Notes: generated from the letters alone by a model not told the origin. A stretch of DNA of 40,497 nucleotides from Penium margaritaceum (GCA_023375785.1 SZWC01000523.1:339503-379999); one strand, 5' to 3'; shown: positions 9,885 through 19,444, counted from the stretch's first letter. Translations and numbers: made by a program.

Positions 9885-10760
9885 GTACAGCAAAGACGCA
9901 ACAGCAGCAGCAATGAGTGGCAGCAACGGCAGCCACCCATAGCAGCAACAGATCGAGGAAGGACCCACCACGACTACCTTGCAGCGGAGCAGTGGAGGCA
10001 GAAAGGCAGTGCCGGCAGCCGCAAGCAACACAAGAAACAGCAACCGTAGCAGCAGCAGCGGGGGGAAGCACCTACAACAACAGCGGCTACGGGCAGCAAC
10101 CATAGGAGTAGAAGCACCAGGAGCAGATGTAGAAGCAGCGGCAGAGGGCAGCAGCCACACTAGCAGCCGTAGCAGCAGCAGGAGTGATGACCAGGTGCAG
10201 CAGCAGTGGCGGAAGGCAGCAGCCTCAGCAGCAGTCGTAGTAGCAGCGGGGACTGCGAGCAGCTACAGTTGTGGCGGCGACGGGCAGCTATAATAGCAAC
10301 GACGGAGGGCAGGAGTCACACCAGCAGCCGCAGCAGCAACTGTAGTGGTGAGCAGCTGTAGCAGCAATGGCGGAGGGCAGCAGCCTCAGCAGTAGCGGCA
10401 GTTGTGAGTAGGTACAGCGGTAGCAGCGGCAAGCAGCAGCCTGCAGCTATAGCAGCAGCGGAGGCGCACAGTAGTCGCGGTAACAACAGCAACAGTGTCG
10501 GCGAGCTGCTGCACACGCTTTTTGTGACCATAGCAGCAACAGCAGCTTGCGCAATAGGAGCAACAGGTAGTAGCAGTAGACTCAGCGGCAGTAGGAGCAG
10601 CAAGTAGCAGCAGCTGTTCGCAGTACCACCAGCTGCAATGGCGCTTCGTCGCGTGCGCTTCAGCACTGGCAGCAGTAGCATGTGTAGGAGCAGGTGCTGC
10701 AGCCGCAGGAGCGGCTGCAGCTGGCCCCGTTGCTGTTGCAGTAGCCGTCGTGCAGCGTCC
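9885..10760 (+). repeat. Degenerate CAG/GCA-rich tract in element G leader
   Basis: About 870 bases are dominated by GCAGCAG-type triplets with interspersed longer repeats; for example GGCGGA..GGCAGCAGCCTCAGCAG recurs at about 10208 and 10369. No frame stays open over the whole tract. Antisense frames read low-complexity Leu/Cys/Ala and are by-products. It may be a decayed Gln/Ala/Ser-rich N-terminal Gag region. Confidence 0.6.
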
Positions 10761-11889
10761 TGTTGCGACGGGCTCGCTCTTAAGGGCGGGGAGTGGGCCC
10801 TCGAGGAGCTCGCACACGGGCGAGCTCGCCGAGCGAGCTCGCTCGTGGCGAGGGTTGAGCCTGACACTAAAAAAGAAGGGACAAGGGGGTCCACAAGTGG
10901 GGTACTCGACAAAAAAGAAACCTCGGGTGGGGATACCTCAATGGCATCAAAGTGATCGTAGATTAAGAAAAAAATTAAAAAGGAGGTGGCTGGGGGTCAT
11001 AGTCTTTGGTTGGTGACGACGACCGGTGTAGCAGTAGCAGACGCAACCGCAACGACACCACCAGCAGCGATACCAGCCGTAGGAAGTGTGGCGGGGACCA
11101 CTGACGTCGGCGTTGACGGCGGCCGTAGACAACAGCACCGAAAGCGACTTGAGGCTGCACATTGTGTTAGCCGCGTGATTGTAGCACAATAATCGCGTAG
11201 CAATCGCATTACAACGCACCACTAGCATGGTGCTGGCCGTCCTCGTGACGGCATCACATCACATCTGAGAGACTGTGCTTCGACAACCTATCTTCTCCTG
11301 TGGCCTTGTGCCAGCGGGAGCAAGTGTCGTGTACACTCACCCACGCCAAGCTCTGGAGATGAGTCGACTGGTGTGGTAGGGAGTGCAGCCGGCTCCGTGG
11401 TTGGCACTGATACTGCATGCATGGCAGGCGCCTCGTCCATAGTGGCAGTTGGAGTCGTGTCACATGCCTCAGGGGTCCAACGACTTTGCCTGTTACTACT
11501 ATGGCGATCGGCACCATCGCTGGCGCCATAGTCCCCACCGCCCTGTCGGGTGGCGACCGCCCTGGATACGGTCTCACCCTTCTTCTTTACCATCCAACTC
11601 AGAGACGTTGTCGACCGATATCGTGGCACCCCTCAGTGGAGTTATGGCGGTGTTGTACGCCGAGCTCTAGGGTCTAAAGCGCATGGTGCAACAGCTCACA
11701 GACTATGTGGTCTCTGAGCGGGCCATTGCCATCATGCCACTAGAGACATCCCCATGTTCCTCCTCGCCATCCTCACCTCCGTCAGTGGCGTCACTTGACG
11801 TGTCACGCCTCCCGAACTTAGCTCGACATCTGACGCCCTCCGCTCTGTCCTGGAGTCAATTGGTGTTATCCCGACCTCTGACCCCTCCA
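10761..11889 (+). other. Internal region of element G, no intact gene
   Basis: This stretch holds GC-rich palindromic sequence with GAGCTCGC motifs (10803-10850), an A/G-rich segment (10868-10985) and Ala/Thr/Val-biased sequence (11020-11900). Only short open frames occur. It probably derives from the gag part of G. I cannot assign a product. Confidence 0.4.
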
Positions 11890-12424
11890 CTTCTGTGGTA
11901 GTCCTTTCTTCTTGCGCTCATTGCGCTCGCACTCGGCACGCGAGGCAACGGACAGCCCGTTTGGCTAGACGGGCCCAGGAGGTAGAGGTAATAGCAGGAG
12001 TGGCAGACGTTACCCCGGAGCTCACTCTCTCTTCCCCGGTTGCAGGGTTGGTGAGATATTGGGCATCTCGTGGCTGCGAGAGATTTCTGGCTGAGAGTGT
12101 CACTTGCGAGAGAGAAAAAACAGTTTAGAACAGTTGGCGTAATTGTTTTTTCTCTCTCGCAAGTGACACTCAGCCAGAAATCTCTCGCAGCCACGAGATG
12201 CCCAATATCTCACCAGGGTTGGTGCGGCACCCTTTCCCAGCTTCTGTCGCTGTGTCGGTCGAGGGGGGGGTGGAGTGTCTGCTGATGACCACCGGAGAGT
12301 GAAAGAGGGATGCGAGGGACGGTGGTGCACGATGGGACGCTCTCAGTGAGGACGAGTCATCCGAGGAGTGGTCCGACGCGGAGTCGGAGGCAGACGAGTG
12401 GTCCGACGCAGAGTTAGAGGGCTG
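11890..12424 (+). pseudogene. Gag-like acidic segment of element G, interrupted by a hairpin element
   Basis: Two features recur in the copy at 15390-15680, which argues for coding origin. The first is RRAQEVEVIAGVADV followed by ELTLSS (about 11965-12035). The second is an acidic, tryptophan-bearing tail with two SDAE units: DESSEEWSDAE, then DEWSDAE, then LEG and TGA (12352-12426). In the second copy the corresponding tail has TAG in place of a TGG tryptophan codon. The two halves are separated by the 165-bp insertion 12050-12214. I do not recognise the family. Confidence 0.45.
12050..12214. mobile_element. 165-bp hairpin (MITE-like) element
   Basis: Two arms of about 73 bp are inverted copies, differing by one 2-base indel and starting GGTGAGATATTGGGC on each side, around a spacer of about 15 bases. 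Flanks carry AGGGTT on both sides (12044-12049 and 12215-12220), a 6-bp target duplication. The homologous segment at 15495-15520 lacks the insert and reads straight through (AAAGTTGGTGCGGCACC), giving an empty-site control. No coding capacity. Superfamily unclear: a 9-bp duplication (AGGGTTGGT) with asymmetric termini is an alternative reading. Confidence 0.85.
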
Positions 12425-12432
12425 ACGTAGCA

Positions 12433-13551
12433 ATGGAGATGGGGATAGAAGCTGCACTTGACGTTGCATTGACAACGACCGATGTGGCAGGTGTGCTAGT
12501 AGCAGCAGACAAGGCAGTAGTAACAGTGGCGGTGATAGCTGACACCCTTGGAGAAGACGTCCGGATAGTGGGCATGTCGACAACCATCGACGTCGTGGCA
12601 GTAGCAGCAGTACCAATCGTTGCTACAGACGGGATGATGATAGTGGATGCCCTTGTTGGTGTAGACACCATGATGGGCGTTGCCCTTGCAACAGCCGGTA
12701 CGGCCTCTGCAGGGATAGACGCTCTTTCATCCGTAGCATCACTCATTGCACATACACATACAGGGAAGGCACCCAGAGAGGTAGGAGACGTCGAGGTTGC
12801 CAGCACATCCGCTATGGCCAGCACCACTGCCATAGCTGTTTGTGCATGTGCAGCCATCGCGGAGGACGCAGCTCAAGCAGTAAATGATGCACCAGCAGTC
12901 GAGCCGGCCCCTGTGCTCGAGCGTTTACACTCTGCACTTCATGACCAAGAGGATGCAGTGGCACGTGCCGACAGGCACCTGCAGGAACTCACGCTTGAGC
13001 TGCATGCAGTGAGCACACATTGGAGCACCGCAGACACCGCAGGTCATTGGGTAGCGGCAGTAGACGTTGAGGATGTGTACACGTGCCTCAAGGCTGCTGA
13101 GTGGACGTTGCACGGTTTAGTGTGGAGGCGGTCGGATTTGTGCCGTCAATTGGAGGAAGAGATATCAGTGGATGCCTCAGCAATGGCGGCCCGTGCAGGA
13201 GCAACCGTTAACATGGTCGACACTGCTGACAGCCGAGTGGCGGTTGTGTGCGTAGCATCTGATGAGCATGTAGCAGTCACCCCTACAGGTGCACCTACCG
13301 TGGAGGATGCAGAGCACGTTGCGGGCCTCCGGCTCATGGTTGCCCTGACCTCCATCGCTGACACCATGGTGTTTCCAGCCGACGACATAGCTACACACGT
13401 CCGAACTACAGATCTTGTACCCAAGCGCATGCGCTCCACAGTCGACAAGAAGGAGGCAATCGTGGCTCGAGCGGAGGCGCACGTGCAGGGTCTCATGGCC
13501 GAGCTGCGGGAGGCAAGTAGCCGTTGTTACACTGTGGATGCTCCAGCATGA
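12433..13551 (+). CDS. Coiled-coil tandem-repeat protein of element G
   Basis: A 372-codon frame starts at ATG 12433 (MEMGIEAALDVALTT), just after the acidic gag-like tail. Residues 1-145 are an Ala/Val/Thr-rich low-complexity stretch. A repeat of roughly 120-180 residues follows. Copy 1 includes DAVARADRHLQELTLELHAV, then VEDVYTCLKAAEW. Copy 2 begins EAIVARAEAHVQGLMAELRE near residue 345. The heptad-like pattern suggests coiled coil. After the TGA at 13549 the same frame goes on with VEDVHTHHKAIERSLQ, and a third copy appears in a shifted frame (VVARADTHVIEVHLQIR, 13895-13945), so the original protein was longer. No known domain recognised; a structural Gag-type role is only inferred from its place in the element. 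Confidence 0.55.
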   Translation: MEMGIEAALDVALTTTDVAGVLVAADKAVVTVAVIADTLGEDVRIVGMSTTIDVVAVAAVPIVATDGMMIVDALVGVDTMMGVALATAGTASAGIDALSSVASLIAHTHTGKAPREVGDVEVASTSAMASTTAIAVCACAAIAEDAAQAVNDAPAVEPAPVLERLHSALHDQEDAVARADRHLQELTLELHAVSTHWSTADTAGHWVAAVDVEDVYTCLKAAEWTLHGLVWRRSDLCRQLEEEISVDASAMAARAGATVNMVDTADSRVAVVCVASDEHVAVTPTGAPTVEDAEHVAGLRLMVALTSIADTMVFPADDIATHVRTTDLVPKRMRSTVDKKEAIVARAEAHVQGLMAELREASSRCYTVDAPA

Positions 13552-14130
13552 CGGGCTGCCAAGGAGTGCGTGGAGGATGTGCACACGCATCATAAGGCAA
13601 TTGAGAGGTCTCTACAGGGTGCATATCGGGGAAGGGCAGACGTTCAGTAACAGGTGGACGATTGGTTGCGCACGAGGGGTTTGGAGAAGCCCCATGACGG
13701 TGTACGGGCTCCTGATGAAGGCGATGATGCAGCAGAGGTAGCTTCACCGACGGATGTCGACGTCCGACCGGCAGTCGACGGCCGAGTGACAGATGTGTCA
13801 GCAGCAGCTGGTGCCTCCACAATAGTTCCTCCTACAGATGTCGATGCTATGATCCGACGGCTGACCTGTGCGATGAGGCGACAAGGCTGAAGGAGGTCGT
13901 GGCTCGTGCTGACACGCACGTGATCGAGGTCCACCTTCAGATTCGTTCCGCGACTGACCGCCTCCATGCCGCAGATGCAACCAGCCAGCCGGCAGCCGTA
14001 GCACAGCTCGATGAGCTGTACACGTGTCTTGATACTACAGAATGAGCGTGGCGATGTGCAGATCAGCAGCTGGCAGGCATATAGCAGGTGATGCAGTTGG
14101 AGGAGGCCCTCAGCGCTGCACCAGTCACAG
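13552..14130 (+). pseudogene. Decayed continuation of the coiled-coil-repeat protein
   Basis: Downstream of the TGA the frame continues for about 110 codons with one further TAA (about 13648-13650). Then, after a +1 shift near 13888, a third repeat is readable: AQLDELYTCLDTTE, TGA where copy 1 has Trp, then ADQQLAGI, TAG, QVMQLEEALSA. Each stop sits where the better-preserved copy has a codon one or two changes away. This supports a long repeat protein now broken by mutations. Confidence 0.5.
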
Positions 14131-14972
14131 TAGTAGGTGATGTCAGGAGTGATTTCGACAGCAACGACGCGGACACTGTGGGTTGAGGCTACGTGGGCGC
14201 ACGTCCCACTAGCATCGTTCTCACATTTGCTGTTGCTATGCAGGTGTATGTGGCCATGGGGGAGCCGTGTTTCGTCCTCAGGGGGGGGATGTTGTGCACA
14301 GCTATCAGCTTTGCTCGTGCTGTTGGGCTTTGCCACACAGGAGTGTTGGCTTGTGTGCTTTCGCTCGACGCCTCCCTCTGCACAGCACATAGAAACACTA
14401 CTGCTCTATGGTTGACATGGGTCAAGGTGGTGATGGTCGAGACCCGCATACCTGGTGGGTTTTTCCGGTGTGACAAGGAGACCTAGCACCTTGAGACCAC
14501 CATGTACTTGTTATGCAGGTGTGTGCAAGTGTGTGTCGTGCTACAAGTGTCGCACTATCGGGCTCTACAGCCCAGGGGGAGTGTTGTTCTATGTGCTTTG
14601 AGCCGACACTGCTCCACACAACAATTGTGGCACCACAGGTCTTTTAGAGATCCCGAGACTATATCATCACCAACGACATTGCTGATGTGATGCACTCGCT
14701 ATGTTCCGACATCTAGGTTTGTGGATGTGTAGCTGCTGGAGTTTTCTCGGTGGTCAAGACCCGGGCACCCGAAGACATGTTCTGGGGTCACAAGGAGACC
14801 TGAGGTGGCTCTGGTCAAGACCCGCGCCCCCGATGGGTCGTACCGGTGCGACGTGGAGATCCAAAGCCTTGAACCAGTGTGTGTGTGTTGGGAGCTCGTG
14901 ATGTGTTGCCCGGTGTTTAGTTGTATACCTTGCTCGTCAGTTGAGGCCCGTGCACCCGGAGACATGTTCCAA
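14131..14972 (+). repeat. 3' region of element G with internal repeats and two polypurine-LTR junctions
   Basis: Two junctions look like copia second-strand priming sites: eight G then A before TGTTGTGCACAGC (14281-14302), and AGGGGGAG before TGTTGTTCTATGTGC (14574-14596). The text after 14344 (TGTTGGCTTGTGTGCTTTCG) resembles that after 14582, so a unit of about 240 bp is duplicated. The motif GTCAAGACCCG...ACATGTTC...GGTCACAAGGAGACC recurs at about 14752, 14815 and 14938. The 3' LTR start is therefore ambiguous: 14290 or 14582. Confidence 0.5.
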
Positions 14973-15383
14973 GGTCACGAGGAGACCTTCCTTGCATGTA
15001 GAGACGTGTTCAGCTCGTCGTGCTGGTCATTCTCGTTCAAACGATGCGCCATTCTGATGCCTATGCAGGAAGTCATAACCGGATGAGTGTCTTAGCCTCG
15101 GCGGGGCCATTCTGGCAGTTTGCGTAGTTTTGCGTGAGTTACGCCTGGTGCACAAACGACCCCCTAGCTGCGTACCAGGCCTCACAGCTATTTAGTTGGT
15201 TGTTGCTCATTGTTGTAACTCTCTTTGTATGTGTTTTATTTATGGAATCACATTTGACACTCTATTTATGTTGCCTAGCCAAACCCTTGCCATTTCGCAT
15301 CCGACCTGTGTTGACGCCGCGAGCTGACTGAGCGTTGACGCCGAGTCAGTGGCAAGCATGTTAGGAAGCTTCCTAGCAATCTC
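14973..15383 (+). repeat. 3' LTR of element G (part shared with the 5' LTR)
   Basis: It aligns with 9471-9848 over its whole length and carries about 33 extra bases (about 15268-15300). No primer site follows; instead gag-like sequence of the same family begins at once, which is unexpected for a plain 3' LTR. Confidence 0.7.
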
Positions 15384-15680
15384 GGCGACAGCCACAAGCA
15401 ACACCAGTGGATGGCACGTTTGTCTAGACGTGCCCAAGAGGTAGCAACAACAGTAGGAGTGGCAGACGTTATTGCGGAGCTCACTCTCTCGTCCCTGGTC
15501 GTAAAGTTGGTGCGGCACCCCTTCCCAGCTTCTGCCGGTTTGTCAGTCGAGGGGGGATGGAGTGTTCACCGACGACCACCGGAGAGTGCAAGAGGGATGC
15601 ACGATGGGGTGCTCTCAGCGATGACGAGTCATCCGAGGAGTGGTCCGACGTGGCAGACAAGTAGTCAGACGCAGAGTGTA
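15384..15680 (+). pseudogene. Second copy of the G gag-like segment
   Basis: It repeats 11930-12424 without the hairpin insert: RRAQEVATTVGVADV with ELTLSS, then TTGGTGCGGCACCCCTTCCC, then DESSEEWSDVADK followed by TAG. It sits directly after an LTR end, so it is either the gag of a second G-family copy that lost its primer-site region, or a rearranged flank. Broken and short. Confidence 0.6.
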
Positions 15681-16889
15681 TGCTCTCTGAGGGACAAGTG
15701 TCTTGTGTGCACACAACCATGGTGCTAAGTACTTGTTGCTCCATGCTTCCCCTATGACATCAAAGTTTCTTCTTTTTTTCATTACTGCTACCCAGTGGAG
15801 AGGATGATAATGCATGTAGTGGAGTGATTATGTACCTTTTTTGTGACATAAGTCATCCCCGTCTGATCGTTAGTTCATGTGTTGATGACACGTAGTAGCT
15901 TAAAGTGATACTGGGCTAGTCTGGGCAAGACTATTTTTGCCGCCTCACACACTTTAACTGCAGTGTGTGGTCTGCTACGCCACACTTAGCACCCGAGCAG
16001 TGCTGGCTCCTGAAGTGTGAGAGGGAACATTCGTACTCAAAAGTTAGCGCCAGAAATGCAGTTTAAAGTGAGTAATGACCGAGTTGACAGCAAGAATGAG
16101 GTTTGCTGAGAGAACCCTCCTGCACGAACCTAGGCCCTCACCTCTGTCAGCCTTTTGTATCACTCTACCAACCAATCGAGAAAAGGGCAGTTCGACCTAA
16201 GGACCCTGTTCCGGTATGCGGCTTGATTACAAGGCCCTTTTTACTAGTTTACGAACCACGGGGCCGTGACGGCCTATCTGGACAACAAGGGAGCCCTGCC
16301 GCTCAATCTTAGCAGCGGCGGGACCCTTTGGCTCATTCCTACATGCCATAATCACAAGTGAAGCCCAAAAGGTAAATCAGGATCCATCGTTGTACAGGCG
16401 CCCCCTTCGCTCGTTCATTCATTCGCACACCGATTTTCACAACCGCAAGGACCTTATAGCGATTGTTGTACAGCTATGTGGTTCCAGATGAAGTTGGATG
16501 ATCAAATGGATGTCTTTCTTCGAGTTTTTCTACGTTGTGTCGGTTTTCCGTTAATGTTAGATGACCTTTCAGAGTGCAACTAAGGACTGCCGATGAGTAG
16601 TGCTGACCAACTTCTCATAAGCGGGCAGTCATTGACTGCCAATGGAACCGGCAAAATGTAATCGCGAAGCTAGCAAGCGGGCCCTCGCGTCGTTGGTGGC
16701 ATGAGCATCGTTGGTTGTTGTCAATGGAGCTGGGCGTGCATGGCTACCAAGTGGGAGACACCACAAAAGGAGACAGAAGCCACGTCTCTCAAAACCGTGT
16801 GATGTCCCCTCCATTGCTCAGTGCCCGCCGTCGTCAACGTCCACCAAGTCAGTCATCTGCACTAGCATGTACACGAGGTGAGAACTCAC
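15681..16889. other. Unassigned region
   Basis: No convincing gene. A tRNA-like patch lies on the minus strand at about 16120-16185: a D-arm-like GGTTGGTAGAG and, 37 bases on, GGTTCG. This could be the head of a SINE, but the A box is weak. The rest looks unique and non-coding; only short open frames occur. The right end probably passes into the LTR of element E. Confidence 0.4.
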
Positions 16890-16942
16890 AACACAGGTCA
16901 GTGAGACAACGCACACGCAAATCTCAACACTCCCCCATGACC
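16890..16942 (-). promoter_or_regulatory. 3' LTR edge and polypurine tract of element E
   Basis: The minus strand reads GGTCATGGGGGAG followed by TGTTGAGATTTGCG, the standard copia polypurine-LTR junction (tract 16930-16942, LTR edge at 16929). The far end of the LTR cannot be placed; its partner is not in the window. Confidence 0.7.
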
Positions 16943-17124
16943 AGTGGCCACCAGCGTACGTACAACTGCAGAGGTCATACATAGATGGTGCACAACACAA
17001 GTCACGCTGCATAGTCTCATGCCCCCATGGTCCAACAAGTGACACGAAGAGTGAGGAAATACATGAGGCAGAGCAGGGTAAGGGAGCTCACATATACGAG
17101 ACAATACATTCACTAATGTAGACC

Positions 17125-17210
17125 AACCGAGCTAATGACCCTTTTGAATGTTGCACGCTTGAGGACCTTGGTCAAGAAGTCAGCGAGCTGTCACACAGTC
17201 CTGACCCACA
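17125..17210 (-). pseudogene. C-terminal tail of element E RNase H
   Basis: The minus strand reads MWVRTV, TGA, QLADFLTKVLKRATFKRVISSVG, the usual end of copia RNase H. It is split from the rest of the domain by the TA-flanked insertion; the upstream codons end REGSICI on the other side. Confidence 0.75.
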
Positions 17211-17212
17211 TA

Positions 17213-17663
17213 CCGTACTGAATCATGATCTCACCAAGATTTTCATTCCCTTTTTAGTGTTCCTTTAATTCACCCAAAATCGGGCCCTTTTTAATTACAT
17301 GGGTGGTCGTCCAAAGTATCAGACTAAATCAGTCGGAGTAATAAAATTCGCCGACAGTGTCAAGTCCGCTTGTGGGAGGAGGTTGAATGATGCGCGGAAA
17401 TGCATTGTCGCAGGTGGAGATCGGAGAGTATGGTGCCACGTAGGCTGGCGTGGCATGTCAACCTGCACGAGCAGACTCCAGTCGTGAATCCTTTCGGCTT
17501 ATGACCCCACTCGCGAACTCGTTTCGTGCAGGTTTTGTTTTTTTGCAGGGATTTCAAGTCGTCATAATTATCAGCCTCATTCACCCAAACAACCTAGGAT
17601 TATTTAAGGAACGCATGGGCAAATCAAAGAAGAATTATTTGACGAATTCATGATTCAGTACGG
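17213..17663. mobile_element. 451-bp TA-flanked DNA element with 16-bp terminal inverted repeats
   Basis: Terminal repeats CCGTACTGAATCATGA (17213-17228) and its reverse complement (17648-17663) match perfectly. TA stands on both outer sides (17211-17212 and 17664-17665). If TA is counted once, the element E RNase H frame is in register across the site. The TA duplication fits a Tc1/mariner-type non-autonomous element. A 62-codon plus-strand frame (17299-17487) inside it has no recognisable transposase motif. Confidence 0.8.
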
Positions 17664-18251
17664 TAATGCAGATGCTACCCTCACGCAACAAGTGCGCAGG
17701 TAGTGATACTCCACATTGATGTGTTTTTTGTACGTGTGATGAATGCCACCGTTGTCTACAATGGCAATGGTAATCTCAATGTCACAATGTACCGTGATGG
17801 ATGATGCAGGCTGANNNNNNNNNNNNNNNNNNNNNNNNNNNNNNNNNNNNNNNNNNNNNNNNNNNNNNNNNNNNNNNNNNNNNNNNNNNNNNNNNNNNNN
17901 NNNNNNNNNNNNNNNNNNNNNNNNNNNNNNNNNNNNNNNNNNNNNNNNNNNNNNNNNNNNNNNNNNNNNNNNNNNNNNNNNNNNNNNNNNNNNNNNNNNN
18001 NNNNNNNNNNNNNNNNNNNNNNNNNNNNNNNNNNNNNNNNNNNNNNNNNNNNNNNNNNNNNNNNNNNNNNNNNNNNNNNNNNNNNNNNNNNTCAGTACGG
18101 TAATGCAGATGCTACCCTCACGCAACAAGTGCGCAGGTAGTGATACTCCACATTGATGTGTTTTTTGTACGTGTGATGAATGCCACCGTTGTCTACAATG
18201 GCAATGGTAATCTCAATGTCACAATGTACCGTGATGGATGATGCAGGCTGA
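17655..18251. other. Assembly gap (277 N) flanked by an exact 160-bp duplication
   Basis: 17655-17814 and 18092-18251 are identical over 160 bases, and 17815-18091 is N. Two contig ends that overlap were scaffolded without being merged. The gap is therefore probably not real, and one copy should be dropped when coordinates are used. Confidence 0.9.
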
Positions 18252-18480
18252 AAAAACTCACACAACAAACGACAGAGCCACACAACCTTGCATGCTGCAG
18301 TGTCCAATGCCACGTACTCCGTCTCTGCAATACTACATGCAATGCACACCTGCTTGCCACTACACCACGAGACAGCTATGCTACTAGCAAGGAAGATCAT
18401 TCCAGGGCGCGCTTCCAGCACAGTCACTATTGGTGTAGTCTTCTGTGACTACAGACGGCTGTTGGCAGAACTTCAATCCA
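18092..18480 (-). pseudogene. Element E RNase H
   Basis: The minus strand shows AVSWCSGKQVCIACSIAETEYVALDTAACKVVWL in pieces: AVSWCSGKQ, the AETEYVAL acidic block, and KHINVEYHYLR. The first catalytic region (the TDAD-type motif) is not readable upstream, where TAG and other changes occur. RNase H would remove the RNA strand during reverse transcription. Non-functional. Confidence 0.75.
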
Positions 18481-18539
18481 TGAAATGGGGTAGAGACAAC
18501 GTATCGCACCACAAGAATCGCTGAATCTATGTACATCTG

Positions 18540-19444
18540 GTATGGAGACTAAGAGAGCTGAGCTAGTAGGTTCACTAAAAATGCAATGTCTAGCCATGTG
18601 GTGGTGGCAAGGAACATCAATGAAACAATGACACAAAGAAAGGTAGTAACGTCCACACTCATACCCTGTGTGTCCGCATCAGGAGCTTTTAGCTTGATCT
18701 TGCCATCCTGGATTACGGGAGTAGATGCACTGGGTATGGTGAGCAAGAGATCTGCAAAGCGCTCAGCCAACGTCTACACATAGGCTGCATGATGTACACT
18801 GACAATGTTGTAGGCATGGTTGCGCTCGATCTCCATGCTCAGAAACACCTATGCAGGTCAAAGATCTCTCATCTTGTATGTGGACAGTAGCATATCCTTC
18901 ACTCGCTGGACAGTTGCGAGGTCAGGGGACGTGATGAGCAGATCTTCCACATCGACGAGCACGATGACAAGGGTGGTGCCCATTAGAATGAAGAAGAGAG
19001 ACGGATGTGCGGTGTTGCGCATTAAGCCACCCTTCAAGAGGGTGTGGCTGATCTCAATGTTCCAACACCTGGGCCATGGTTTGAGGCCATGGAGGCCTTC
19101 CGTAGTCGCCAGACATGACCAATTCCATCCTCAAAACCTGGTGGCTAGACCATGTAGAGCTCCTCACCATCAAGAGCACCATGCAAGAAGGCATTGCTCA
19201 CATCCATCTGGTGGAGATCCCAGCCATGTTGTGCAACCATGTTGAAGAGCACGTGACTGGAGGTGAAACGGCCAACCGGCACAAAAACCTGGTCGAATTC
19301 CACTCTTGGTACCTGTGCATAGCCTTTGGCGGTTATGAGGACTATGTACTTGTCTAGCGTGCCGTCCGGCTTCCACTTGCAACGGAAAACCCACTTGGCC
19401 CCAATGGCTTTACAACCTGGGGGCAAGTTGACCAGCTCGTACAC
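18540..19444 (-). pseudogene. Element E reverse transcriptase
   Basis: The N-terminus is well preserved (MYELVNLPPGCKAIGAKWVF, AKGYAQVPRVEFDQVF, HQMDVSNAFLHGALDGEELY; 19145-19444). The catalytic box at about 18940-18965 reads LVDVEDLLITSPDL, so YVDD has become DVED. TVQRVKDMLLSTYK and DIAFLVNLLAQL (18549-18600) mark the C-terminal part. Several shifts occur. Dead enzyme. Confidence 0.8.

Larger units (their letters stand above)
9471..15383 (+). mobile_element. LTR retrotransposon G, probably non-autonomous
   Basis: Direct repeats 9471-9848 and 14973-15383 flank about 5.1 kb. The left one is followed at once by an initiator-tRNA primer site, which sets plus-strand orientation. Polypurine-like junctions stand at 14281-14289 and 14575-14581. 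The interior shows no protease, integrase, RT or RNase H motif in any frame I read. What it holds is a CAG-rich tract, gag-like acidic coding sequence and a coiled-coil-repeat ORF. That fits a large non-autonomous element (LARD-like) or one whose pol was deleted. The LTRs have diverged clearly, including a 33-bp indel, so it is old. Confidence 0.7.

Noticed and set aside
10316..10912. Antisense 198-codon Leu/Cys-rich frame in the G leader
   Set aside because: Artefact of the CAG-rich tract, with no domain.
12414..12857. Antisense 147-codon Thr/Ala-rich frame opposite the G repeat protein
   Set aside because: It mirrors the compositional bias of the plus-strand frame. The plus strand has the internal protein repeats, so it is the better reading.
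17299..17487. 62-codon frame inside the TA-flanked element as a transposase
   Set aside because: Too short and without the expected catalytic or helix-turn-helix motifs; more likely chance.
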